13,115 bases of DNA, from contig JAMXLG010000246.1 of NCBI GenBank assembly GCA_024281135.1, positions 1 to 13,115 of the forward strand, given 5' to 3'. The notes under the pieces are model-generated. The model had not been told where the DNA came from, did no database searches, and saw nothing but the letters and a program-made list of their open reading frames with translations. Below, piece after piece: positions 6,804 through 13,115 of the stretch. Within the stretch, counting starts at the first letter, position 1, and each line of letters opens with the position of its first letter. Made by a program: the position numbers and the translations under genes. Origin of the DNA: Vulcanimicrobiia bacterium. GTDB lineage: Bacteria; Eremiobacterota; Eremiobacteria; Baltobacterales; Baltobacteraceae.

Positions 6804-8183
6804 ATGTATCGCCCGCACCCACTCGATGAAAAGCTAGCAGCTGCTCTGCCGAGCGGTTCGCTGTATGCTGTCGGCGGGCGAGTGCGGGACGAGATTCGTG
6901 CCCAGATCGAGGGTGGCGAGGCTCCGGCGAAAGACTCGGACTACGTCGTAACCGGCGTACCGATCGACGAATTGCGGGCGCGGCTCGCACCGCTCGGCAA
7001 AGTGGACCTGGTGGGTGCCGCGTTCGCGGTGCTCAAGCTGACGGTTAACGGCGAGACGGTCGACGTTGCGCTGCCGCGTCGTGAGAAGTCGACCGGTCAC
7101 GGTCACCGGGATTTTGAGATTCAAAGTGGCCCGGATGTCCCGCTCGAAGACGACCTCGCCCGCCGCGACTTTCGGATGAACATGATCGCCCGAGCGCTAC
7201 CCGGCGGGGCGGTCGTTGACCCTTATCGAGGTGAGGCGGACATTCGCGCCCACCGCATCGACATCTTGACGCCGCGCACGTTCGAAGAAGACCCCCTACG
7301 AATGCTTCGGGCGGCGCAGTTCTCCGCGCGCTTCGGCTACGAACTGACATCGGCAACGCTCGAGGCCATGCGCGCTGCGGCACCTCTAGTCGCGACGGTC
7401 TCGCCCGAACGGATCCATGACGAGCTGATGAAGCTCTTCGAACGTGCGCCCAAACCCTCGGTCGGGCTGCGTCTACTGCACGACACCGGCGTACTGCAGC
7501 ACATCTGGCCGGAGCTCCTCGAAGGCGTGGGTGTCGAGCAGAACGAGTGGCATGCCTACGATGTGTGGCGCCACAACCTCGAAACGATGGACGCGACCCC
7601 GCCCGGCGACGGCGTTCTGCGCGTGGCGGCACTTCTTCACGATGTCGGGAAGCCGCGATGCAAGGAAGACGGACACTTTTACCGCCACGAGATCGTCGGC
7701 GCCGACATGGCAAGGGAAATGCTTAGCAAGCTAAGATTCTCGAACGACGCCGTGGCGACGGTCGAGCATCTCGTGCGCCATCATATGTACAACCAGGATC
7801 CTGAACTGAGCGACGCAGCGGTACGCCGTTTTATCCGCCGCATCGGTCTCGAGCATCTGCAGCGGCAATTCGCGGTCCGAGCGGCAGACATCATCGGTTC
7901 CGGTATGCCGAAGCGAGACGATTCGAACGAGCGCTTCGAAACGCGCGTGTGGGCGGAGGTTGAACGGAAGCCCGCTTTCTCGGTTGCCGATCTAGCGATT
8001 GATGGTTCGAACGTCATGGCTGCCATGATCGATCGCGGTTTAGCACCGTCGGGATTTCGCGGAGATCGCCGCGTCGGCGATGCATTGCAGTGGCTTTTCG
8101 AGCAGGTCACAGAGCACCCCGAGCGTAACGAGCGCCAAACGCTGTACGCACTTCTCGACGAGTATCTCGCCGAAGTGCCGTGA
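6804..8183 (+). CDS. cca: CCA tRNA nucleotidyltransferase / poly(A) polymerase family protein with HD domain
   Basis: 459 residues from ATG 6804. Class II nucleotidyltransferase that builds or repairs the 3' CCA end of tRNA. Head motifs are VGGRVRD (23–29) and the metal-binding pair D44-x-D46 in DSDYVVTG. RRDFRMNMIA (120–129) is where relatives usually have RRDFTINA. The nucleotide-recognition motif is EDPLRMLRAAQFSARFGY (162–179). The C-terminal half holds an HD phosphohydrolase domain: H257 (WRHNLE), H279-D280 in ALLHDVGKP, H295, and HLVRHHMYN further on. Such HD domains in the family remove 2',3'-cyclic or 2'-phosphates. Whether it adds CCA, only CC or only A cannot be told from motifs. 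In-frame ATGs at 6783 and 6795 would add 7 or 3 residues. It starts the long operon, and its stop overlaps the GTG option of parA. Confidence 0.93.
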   Translation: MYRPHPLDEKLAAALPSGSLYAVGGRVRDEIRAQIEGGEAPAKDSDYVVTGVPIDELRARLAPLGKVDLVGAAFAVLKLTVNGETVDVALPRREKSTGHGHRDFEIQSGPDVPLEDDLARRDFRMNMIARALPGGAVVDPYRGEADIRAHRIDILTPRTFEEDPLRMLRAAQFSARFGYELTSATLEAMRAAAPLVATVSPERIHDELMKLFERAPKPSVGLRLLHDTGVLQHIWPELLEGVGVEQNEWHAYDVWRHNLETMDATPPGDGVLRVAALLHDVGKPRCKEDGHFYRHEIVGADMAREMLSKLRFSNDAVATVEHLVRHHMYNQDPELSDAAVRRFIRRIGLEHLQRQFAVRAADIIGSGMPKRDDSNERFETRVWAEVERKPAFSVADLAIDGSNVMAAMIDRGLAPSGFRGDRRVGDALQWLFEQVTEHPERNERQTLYALLDEYLAEVP

Positions 8184-8203
8184 CATTTGTTCAGGACCTC
8201 TCT

Positions 8204-8989
8204 TTGAGTCGAATCATCGCCCTCGTCAACCAAAAAGGCGGCGTCGGAAAAAGCACGACGGCCGTAAATCTCGGTGCCGCACTTGCCGTGCAAGGCCGCA
8301 AAGTGCTTGTCGTCGATTGCGATCCACAAGGCAATACCACAACGGGATTTGGTATTGAAAAACACGGCCTACATCGTGATGTGTACAACGTGTTGATGCA
8401 GGAAGCATCGGTTGACGACGTGGTGCAGCGCACCGAGCTCGAAACGCTCGCGCTCGTTCCTGCGACGATCAATCTCGCGGGCGCCGAAATTGAACTCGTC
8501 TCCGCACTTTCGCGCGAAACGCGTTTGCGGCAAGCGATTGTCCCCATTGCCGCGCGTTACGATTTTGTGTTGATCGACTGCCCGCCGTCGCTGGGATTGC
8601 TGACGATCAATGCGCTGACAGCAGCGGAAGAAATCATCATTCCGGTGCAGGCGGAATATTACGCACTCGAAGGTCTCTCGCAACTCACAGCCGTCGTGCG
8701 TCGCGTCCGCGAAGCGCTCAATCCGACGCTGCACGTCAGCGGTGTGCTCGTCACGATGTTCGATGGACGCACGCGCTTGGCGATGGAAGTGCTCGACGAA
8801 CTCGAAAAATTCTTTCCTGAGCAAATGTTCAAAACACAAATTCCCCGCAACATCCGGCTTTCGGAAGCGCCGTCGTTCGGCAAGCCCGTCATTCTGTTTG
8901 ATGTGAAGAGCCGTGGCGCGCAGGCCTATCTCGCTCTCGCGCGCGAGCTGCTTGCGCCCGAAAATCACGCGGTCGGGCACGGCGCGTGA
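8204..8989 (+). CDS. parA: Chromosome-partitioning ATPase ParA (Soj)
   Basis: 261 residues from TTG 8204. ParA dimers bind nucleoid DNA with ATP and are released by ParB, which drives origin separation. The deviant Walker A is KGGVGKST (11–18), with the signature lysine K11. Walker A' is VVDCDPQGNTTTG (36–48), and Walker B is FVLIDCPPSLGLLT with D125. The C-terminal part has IPVQAEYYALEGLSQL and IPRNIRLSEAPSFGKPV, both typical of chromosomal Soj proteins. Length and motifs favour the small chromosomal type without an N-terminal DNA-binding domain. TTG 8204 has AGGA at 8193–8196 seven nt upstream and gives the usual SRIIALVNQKGG start. The alternative GTG 8180 overlaps the cca stop (GTGA) and would add eight residues. 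parB overlaps the end by 4 nt. Confidence 0.95.
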   Translation: MSRIIALVNQKGGVGKSTTAVNLGAALAVQGRKVLVVDCDPQGNTTTGFGIEKHGLHRDVYNVLMQEASVDDVVQRTELETLALVPATINLAGAEIELVSALSRETRLRQAIVPIAARYDFVLIDCPPSLGLLTINALTAAEEIIIPVQAEYYALEGLSQLTAVVRRVREALNPTLHVSGVLVTMFDGRTRLAMEVLDELEKFFPEQMFKTQIPRNIRLSEAPSFGKPVILFDVKSRGAQAYLALARELLAPENHAVGHGA

Positions 8990-9855
8990 GTCAAGCACCC
9001 AAACGTGGGCTCGGCAAGGGACTCGGCGCCCTGCTTGGTGATGCGCCTGTTCCGACCGCGCCGGGTGCACGTGAAACGCTGCGCGAGATTCCAGTGGCGG
9101 CGATTACACCCAACCCGTATCAGCCGCGCAGGAACTTCGACCAAGCAGCACTCGACGAATTGCAGGCGTCGATCGCCGTCTACGGCGTGCTCGTTCCGAT
9201 CATCGTACGCAAGCGCGGCGACAAATTCGAACTCGTCGCCGGCGAGCGGCGGTGGCGCGCCTGCGCGGCTTTGCGCAAAGCGACGATTCCCGCGATCGTG
9301 CGCGAGAGCGACAATCGCGATTCGCTTGAAGTCGCGATCATCGAAAATCTGCAGCGGGAGAATCTGAACCCGCTGGAAGAAGCCGCTGGATTTTCGCATC
9401 TCATCGACGAGTATGGACTGACGCAAGAAGACGTCGCCACGCGCCTCGGCAAGAGCCGACCGGTCATCGCGAACGGGTTGCGCTTGCTGCAATTGCCCGA
9501 TGCGATCAAAGCGTTGCTTGCCGATGGACGCCTCTCCGCCGGACACGCGCGTGCCTTGCTGGCAGCGCCTGCGGAACAGCGGATTCAACTTGCGGAGCGC
9601 GTCGTCAACGAAGGGCTATCGGTCCGCGCGCTGGAGCGGCTTACGGGCGCCGTCGATACGCCGAACGCGCAGAAGGTTCCACGCGCGCGCGAACTTTCGG
9701 CCGAAGAACACGACTTCGAATCGCGCCTGCGCGAGAAATTCGGCACGCACGTCGCGCTCGTTCGGAGCGGACGCGGCGGCCGCATCGAATTTCGTTTCAC
9801 GAACGACAAAGAATTGATTCGCTTAGGCGATCTGCTGCTCGAGCCCGAAGAATGA
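8986..9855 (+). CDS. parB: Chromosome-partitioning protein ParB (Spo0J), CTP-dependent DNA clamp
   Basis: 289 residues, full length. ParB loads at parS, closes as a CTP-bound sliding clamp and stimulates ParA. The N terminus carries the basic ParA-activating peptide KRGLGKGLGALLGD (6–19). The CTP-binding core follows: ITPNPYQPRRNF, the GERRWRA motif (86–92) and ENLQRENLNPLEEA (120–133). The helix-turn-helix region is LTQEDVATRLGKSRPVIANG, then LRLLQLP (145–171), close to parS-type rather than Noc-type proteins. The C-terminal part ending in IEFRFTNDKELIRLGDLL fits the dimerisation domain. GTG 8986 overlaps the parA stop (GTGA), indicating coupled translation. The stop in turn overlaps the next ATG (ATGA). 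A weak parS-like sequence lies inside the gene at 9063–9078. Confidence 0.96.
   Translation: MSQAPKRGLGKGLGALLGDAPVPTAPGARETLREIPVAAITPNPYQPRRNFDQAALDELQASIAVYGVLVPIIVRKRGDKFELVAGERRWRACAALRKATIPAIVRESDNRDSLEVAIIENLQRENLNPLEEAAGFSHLIDEYGLTQEDVATRLGKSRPVIANGLRLLQLPDAIKALLADGRLSAGHARALLAAPAEQRIQLAERVVNEGLSVRALERLTGAVDTPNAQKVPRARELSAEEHDFESRLREKFGTHVALVRSGRGGRIEFRFTNDKELIRLGDLLLEPEE
9063..9078. other. Degenerate parS-like sequence inside parB (12/16)
   Basis: GGGTGCACGTGAAACG keeps ten contiguous consensus bases, CACGTGAAAC, and matches 12 of 16 overall. B. subtilis also has a parS inside its parB gene (spo0J). However, a match of this quality is expected by chance about once per 13–30 kb, and comparable ones occur at 154–169 and 12726–12741, so support is weak. 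Confidence 0.22.
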
Positions 9856-10031
9856 TTTCGATCACCCGTATTCTCACCATAGTCATGTTCGGCGCGATTT
9901 GCTTCGTGCTGATTGTGCCGCTAGCGTTGCAGCGTCACAACATGGTGATCGCCGTCGGCATCAGCGTAGCCTTCGTGCTGTATGTGATCGTAAATATCGT
10001 GCTATGGCGACGAATGAAACCACGCGCGTAG
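9852..10031 (+). CDS. Small two-helix membrane protein (59 aa)
   Basis: 59 residues starting MISITRILTIVM and ending LWRRMKPRA. Its ATG overlaps the parB stop TGA by 4 nt (ATGA), the same coupling seen at parA/parB. Two hydrophobic stretches fit membrane helices: about residues 5–25 (TRILTIVMFGAICFVLIVPL) and about 31–51 (MVIAVGISVAFVLYVIVNIV). A short polar link LQRHN lies between them. The basic tail RRMKPR suggests that both ends face the cytosol. No known family is recognised. The end overlaps thiE by 28 nt in another frame. Frame continuity, the tight overlap and the clear hydrophobic pattern support a real gene, although 59 residues is below many annotation cut-offs. A role in placing ParB at the membrane would be speculation. 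Confidence 0.68.
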   Translation: MISITRILTIVMFGAICFVLIVPLALQRHNMVIAVGISVAFVLYVIVNIVLWRRMKPRA

Positions 10032-10648
10032 CGCGTTTGCACGGCATCTACGCGATTCTCAATGAAAGTGACGTGTTGCTCGCCGTTGCTCGCGCCACGC
10101 TCGACGCGGGCGTCGGCATCATCCAGTATCGGGCAAAGGCCGGGATCGACGCGAATCACCTGCGCGCGCTGCGCGAGCTGACGACGGCCGCCGGCGCGCT
10201 GTTGATCGTCAACGACGACTGGCGTGCCGCCGCCGCGCACGACTGCGATGGCGTGCATCTGGGGCCGGACGACGACGGCTTTATCGATATCGCCCCCGTT
10301 CGCGCCGCGCTAGGACAACGGCTCATCGGACTGTCGTGCGGAACCGTCGCGGAAGCCATGGAAGCCAATCGCCTTGGCGCCGACTACATTGGCGTCGGCT
10401 CCGTATATGCGACGGCCTCGAAGGCCGACGCTGGAGACCCGATTGGCATCGACGGCCTGCTCCGCATTGCTGGCGTCGCCACAATGCCGGTCGCGGCCAT
10501 CGGCGGCATCACATCGCGGAATCTTGCGGCCATACGTCAAAGCGGCGTAGCGATGGCCGCGGTAATTGCAGCGATCTCCGGTGCGCCTGATCCCGGGATG
10601 GCAGCGCGCGAACTCGTCCGGCAGTGGAACGGTGATGGCGAAGTTTGA
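10004..10648 (+). CDS. thiE: Thiamine-phosphate synthase ThiE
   Basis: 214 residues, a TIM-barrel enzyme that joins HMP-pyrophosphate and thiazole phosphate to make thiamine phosphate. Family landmarks in order: GIYAILN (14–20), IQYRAK (40–45; usual form QLREK), LIVNDDWRAAAAHDCDGVHL (67–86), then GPDD, and IGLSCGT (108–114). Next come GADYIGVGSVYATASKADAG (126–145), the phosphate and product loop, and VAAIGGI (163–169). Several positions differ from textbook ThiE: GPDD where GQxD is usual, and SCG where SxH is usual. A slightly divergent or TenI-like relative is therefore possible. ATG 10004 lies inside the preceding small gene, overlapping it by 28 nt. It gives a normal length, whereas the open frame upstream (from 9899) has no family similarity. 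No TPP riboswitch is seen, as the gene is internal to the operon. Confidence 0.87.
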   Translation: MATNETTRVARLHGIYAILNESDVLLAVARATLDAGVGIIQYRAKAGIDANHLRALRELTTAAGALLIVNDDWRAAAAHDCDGVHLGPDDDGFIDIAPVRAALGQRLIGLSCGTVAEAMEANRLGADYIGVGSVYATASKADAGDPIGIDGLLRIAGVATMPVAAIGGITSRNLAAIRQSGVAMAAVIAAISGAPDPGMAARELVRQWNGDGEV

Positions 10649-10997
10649 GGAAACGTTCGCGGCCCTCAAGTGCTTGCTCGCCCCCTACGCGTCGCGTCTT
10701 CATGTAACCTCTGACGTGCCCACGACCTATATGCTGGACGGCGAGTACGCGCCTGCGATCAAACGCCCGATGTTCTTCGGCGGCGTGCGCGCCGGCAGCG
10801 CGTTCGTGAGCTTCTACTTGATGCCGGTGTATTCGAATCCCGAGTTGATGGGGCGGATCTCCGATCCGTTGCGCCGACGCCTGCACGGTAAGTCGTGCTT
10901 CAACTTTACGCGTCTCGAACCCGAACTCTTCGATGAGCTAGGCGGGCTCGTGCGCAGCGGCTTCGACTACTACGAGCGGCTGGGGTACGTCAAGTGA
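10635..10997 (+). CDS. DUF1801/YdhG-like small protein of unknown function
   Basis: 120 residues, soluble, no signal peptide. It begins MAKFEETFAALKCLLAPYAS. Its best-kept part is KRPMFFGGVRAGSAFVSFYL, then MPVYSNPELM and GKSCFNFTRLEPELFDELGG. That combination (FGGV near VSFYLMPVY, then GKSCFNF) recalls uncharacterised proteins of the YdhG/DUF1801-like fold. The ATG overlaps the 3' end of thiE by 14 nt, and the stop overlaps the thiD GTG by 4 nt, so it is produced with the thiamine enzymes. A thiamine function is not established for such proteins; the placement could be incidental. Two cysteines are present, C13 and the better conserved C91 in GKSCFNF. No catalytic motif can be named. Confidence 0.8.
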   Translation: MAKFEETFAALKCLLAPYASRLHVTSDVPTTYMLDGEYAPAIKRPMFFGGVRAGSAFVSFYLMPVYSNPELMGRISDPLRRRLHGKSCFNFTRLEPELFDELGGLVRSGFDYYERLGYVK

Positions 10998-11749
10998 CGA
11001 CGGTTCTCTCGATCGGTACGACGCATCCGTGGAACATTGCCGGCGTCGGGCTCGACATGCTCGTTGGCCACGAACTCGGCGTGCGCGTCGTGACGGTACG
11101 CACGGCGGTGAGCGCCCAAGACCAGCGTGGTCTGCATGGCCTCGAGACGCTTTCCGAGCAGATCGTGCGCGCGCAGTTCGAATCGGCGCACGCTGCACGG
11201 ATCGATGCGGTGCGCATCGGTGCTTTGACGTCAACAGAGTCGATCTGGGTGGTCGGTGATTGCGTGCGCCGTTACCACGACCTTCCGATCGTCGTCGATC
11301 CGGTCTTTTCCGCAACGCGCGGCGGCAGCTTCGCGGATGACGATACCGTCGCTGTACTTCGCGAGCAGATTCTCTCACTACCGAACGTCATTGCGACGCC
11401 GAACTTGGAAGAGGCGCAAACGCTACTCGGTCGCGGAATCGACCGGGACACGATGGCGCAAGCCGCGCGCGATATCCAGCAATTCGGCTGCCGCGCGGTG
11501 TTATTGAAAGGCGGTCATCTTCCCGGTGATCCCCTCGATGTGCTCGCCACCGAGGAAACCGTGGAACTTTTTGAGGGGGCGCGCGTGCAAGGCGAACTTC
11601 GCGGGACCGGATGTCTCCTTGCCATGGCGCTTGCCTGCGCACTAGCGCAAGGTGATCCGTTGCGCGACGCCGTCCGCTTCGCTCGCGCATTCGTCCGACG
11701 AAAGATCGGGCACGCCAGGGAGTTCGGAGGGCTTCCGGTGGCGTATTAG
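10994..11749 (+). CDS. thiD: Hydroxymethylpyrimidine / phosphomethylpyrimidine kinase (ThiD family)
   Basis: 251 residues, ribokinase fold. ThiD phosphorylates HMP and HMP-P to give HMP-PP, the partner ThiE needs. Seen here: VLSIGTTHPWNIAGVGLDML at 4–23, AQDQRGLHG (41–49, substrate glutamine Q42), RIGALTSTE (74–82) and VVDPVFSATRGG (100–111). These are followed by IATPNLEEAQTLLG (133–146), VLLKGGHLPGDPLDVL (169–184) and the anion-hole motif GTGC (204–207) with catalytic C207. The first glycine-rich loop differs from the usual GSDPSGGAGIQAD form: HPWNIAG replaces DPSGGAG, although the final G and the aspartate D21 remain. A kinase with shifted substrate preference cannot be excluded. GTG 10994 overlaps the previous stop (GTGA). 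trpS follows after 6 nt. Confidence 0.85.
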   Translation: MTTVLSIGTTHPWNIAGVGLDMLVGHELGVRVVTVRTAVSAQDQRGLHGLETLSEQIVRAQFESAHAARIDAVRIGALTSTESIWVVGDCVRRYHDLPIVVDPVFSATRGGSFADDDTVAVLREQILSLPNVIATPNLEEAQTLLGRGIDRDTMAQAARDIQQFGCRAVLLKGGHLPGDPLDVLATEETVELFEGARVQGELRGTGCLLAMALACALAQGDPLRDAVRFARAFVRRKIGHAREFGGLPVAY

Positions 11750-11755
11750 CCGCCG

Positions 11756-12760
11756 ATGACCACCGTGACGGCAACAAAACCACGCGTCATGTCGGGAATG
11801 CGCTCGACAGGCGGCTTGCATCTCGGACATCTCGTCGGCGTGCTTTCCCAATGGAGTGCGTATTGCGACACGGCAGACGCGTACTTTGAAATCGCGGACC
11901 TCCACGCGTACACGACGGGATACGAAAACCCGCAGGTGATTCGTGACTCGCGTAATGAGATGGTTGCTGTGTGGCTTGCAGCGGGCGTCGATCCGAAAAA
12001 GTCGACGATCTTCCTGCAGTCGGCGGTGCCCGAAATTGCTGAGCTACACCTGCTGCTCTCGATGATCACGCCGGTGTCATGGCTCGAACGTGTCCCGACG
12101 TGGAAAGGCCAAATCGAAGAGCTGGGTTCGCACGTTGCGACCTATGGATTTCTCGGATATCCGCTGTTGCAGTTGTGCGATATCGCGGTCGTGCGCGGTC
12201 AACAGGTGCCCGTCGGACGCGATCAAGTCGCGCACTTGGAATTCGGCCGCGAAGTCGTGCGCCGTTTCAACTATTTGTACGGGGACGGCGAAGAAGTTCT
12301 GACCGAGCCGCAGGCAACGCTCACGGAATTCGCGGAAATTCCGGGCACCGATGGACGCAAGATGTCGAAGTCGTACAACAACGCGATTCTCATCGCGGAC
12401 GACGAGGACACGACGACGAAAAAAGTCCGGTCGATGATCACCGATCCGCAGAAGATTCGCAAAGGCGATCCGGGTCGTCCGGAGATTTGTCCGGTCTTCG
12501 CGCTATGGAAGTTCGTCAATCCGCTCAAGCTGGACGGCATCGCCGAAGGTTGCCGCAGTGGCGCATTGGGTTGCGTCGCGGATAAGACGGATTTCGCCGA
12601 ACAGCTCAATGCCTATCTGCGACCCGTTCGCGAACGCCTTGCCGTCTACCGCGACGATCCGGCGCAAGTCGAGGCAATCATCGAAGAAGGCACGGCGCGC
12701 ACGCGCGAGATCGCCGCTTCGGTCATTCTTGACGTGAAACGCGCCATGAAACTGCTGTAA
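11756..12760 (+). CDS. trpS: Tryptophanyl-tRNA synthetase
   Basis: 334 residues, the standard bacterial TrpRS length, class Ic. It charges tRNA-Trp with tryptophan. VMSGMRSTGGLHLGHLVGVL (11–30) carries the HIGH-type motif LHLGHL (21–26); relatives usually have P where S17 stands. Further landmarks are YFEIADLHAYTT, WLAAGVDPKKSTIFLQS, TYGFLGYPLLQLCDIAVV, VPVGRDQVAHLEFGREVVRR, and GTDGRKMSKSYNN with KMSKS at 202–206. The anticodon-side part includes TDPQKIRKGDPGRPEICPVF. The enzyme looks complete and active. ATG 11756 follows the thiD stop by 6 nt; no ribosome site is well placed, so translation may depend on the upstream gene. No T-box or trp leader is present here. It ends the operon, 7 nt from the convergent hydrolase gene. 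Confidence 0.95.
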   Translation: MTTVTATKPRVMSGMRSTGGLHLGHLVGVLSQWSAYCDTADAYFEIADLHAYTTGYENPQVIRDSRNEMVAVWLAAGVDPKKSTIFLQSAVPEIAELHLLLSMITPVSWLERVPTWKGQIEELGSHVATYGFLGYPLLQLCDIAVVRGQQVPVGRDQVAHLEFGREVVRRFNYLYGDGEEVLTEPQATLTEFAEIPGTDGRKMSKSYNNAILIADDEDTTTKKVRSMITDPQKIRKGDPGRPEICPVFALWKFVNPLKLDGIAEGCRSGALGCVADKTDFAEQLNAYLRPVRERLAVYRDDPAQVEAIIEEGTARTREIAASVILDVKRAMKLL

Positions 12761-12767
12761 CGACGGG

Positions 12768-13115
12768 CTACGGGCGGATATCGTTTGCGACGGCGTCAAT
12801 GCTGCCGGCGAACTGGTGCCCGCCCATCTTTAACAGTGATATTTTTGCGGTAGGAAGCTTGTTGCGGTAATCGATTGCGTCTTCGACTGGGATTATGGCG
12901 TCGTCTTTGCAATGATAAATACTTAGATCGAGGTCACTCGGTAGATGGCGCACGAAGTCATTGGGAAAGGTAAAATCGTCGGAACCCCAGTGACTGTCGG
13001 CCGCTTTGTACGGCGGTGCTAAGAGAATTGCGGTTTTTATCCTCGTCGGCGCACCGGTCGCTAACAGCTTGAGGACGGCGGACGCGCCGATCGAGTGGGC
13101 AACGAGAATCGTTCC
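12768..13115 (-). CDS. Alpha/beta hydrolase, 3' part of gene (cut by window edge)
   Basis: The last 115 residues of a minus-strand gene whose start lies beyond position 13115. The fragment opens GTILVAHSIGAS, the nucleophile elbow with serine in an A-H-S-I-G context (GxSxG-like, first glycine replaced by alanine). The acid residue is in HCKDDAIIPVEDA, and the base is the histidine of MGGHQFAG near the end. Order and spacing fit the catalytic triad of small alpha/beta hydrolases of the RBBP9/YdeN or DUF-type lipase-like group. Substrate is unknown. It converges with trpS; no terminator-like hairpin lies in the 7-nt gap. Confidence 0.8.
   Translation of the reverse strand, partial: GTILVAHSIGASAVLKLLATGAPTRIKTAILLAPPYKAADSHWGSDDFTFPNDFVRHLPSDLDLSIYHCKDDAIIPVEDAIDYRNKLPTAKISLLKMGGHQFAGSIDAVANDIRP

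Noticed and set aside
8369..9070. Minus-strand open frame (233 codons) opposite parA
   Set aside because: It mirrors conserved parA codons, has no start signal and no family resemblance.
9852..10010. TPP riboswitch ahead of thiE
   Set aside because: The DNA here is coding for parB's end and the small membrane gene, and the conserved CUGAGA/ACCUGA-type cores are absent.
12726..12741. parS-like match (12/16) with ACGTGAAAC near the end of trpS
   Set aside because: It is coding, encodes the conserved VKRAMKLL tail region, and is at chance quality.

Overview
This is a gene-dense piece of bacterial chromosome, roughly 60% GC by eye, with almost no intergenic space. The core is the block mnmE – mnmG – rsmG – parA – parB, which in many bacteria lies beside the replication origin. 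There are no phage, transposon, CRISPR or RNA genes. The lineage cannot be fixed from the sequence. The gene set, the frequent GTG/TTG starts and a TCATCCTGAGC…GTCGAAGGA repeat recall uncultured phyla such as Eremiobacterota, but this is a guess.

Left part (1–3064, plus strand): the tail of a peptide-transporter binding protein, a SAM methyltransferase, mnmE (TTG start) and an HdeD-like membrane protein. A small secreted beta-sandwich protein faces them on the minus strand (3061–3399). The two stop codons there share one CTAG.

Middle (3400–5956): mnmG and the secreted protein diverge from a 20-bp gap that holds back-to-back TANNNT boxes 7–8 nt from each start, so both mRNAs may be leaderless. 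rsmG overlaps the mnmG stop and converges with a minus-strand glutamine amidotransferase (5953–6651), again with overlapping stops.

The 152-bp gap at 6652–6803 is the richest non-coding stretch. It has a dispersed-type hairpin repeat, two tandem parS-like palindromes (13/16 and 14/16 to the consensus) and a possible extended -10 just before cca.

Right part (6804–12760): one compact run of eight genes, cca – parA – parB – a 59-aa membrane protein – thiE – a DUF1801-like protein – thiD – trpS. Adjacent genes overlap by 4–28 nt or are at most 6 nt apart, so one operon joins tRNA end repair, chromosome segregation, thiamine synthesis and tRNA charging. It converges with the 3' part of an alpha/beta hydrolase gene cut by the window edge.

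Functionally, MnmE and MnmG together modify the tRNA wobble uridine, RsmG methylates 16S rRNA, and ParA/ParB plus parS segregate the new chromosome origin. ThiE and ThiD act at the last steps of thiamine phosphate assembly. Nothing here amounts to a wholly new system. The parS cluster, the bidirectional leaderless-type promoter and the tiny membrane gene after parB are the parts most worth checking.
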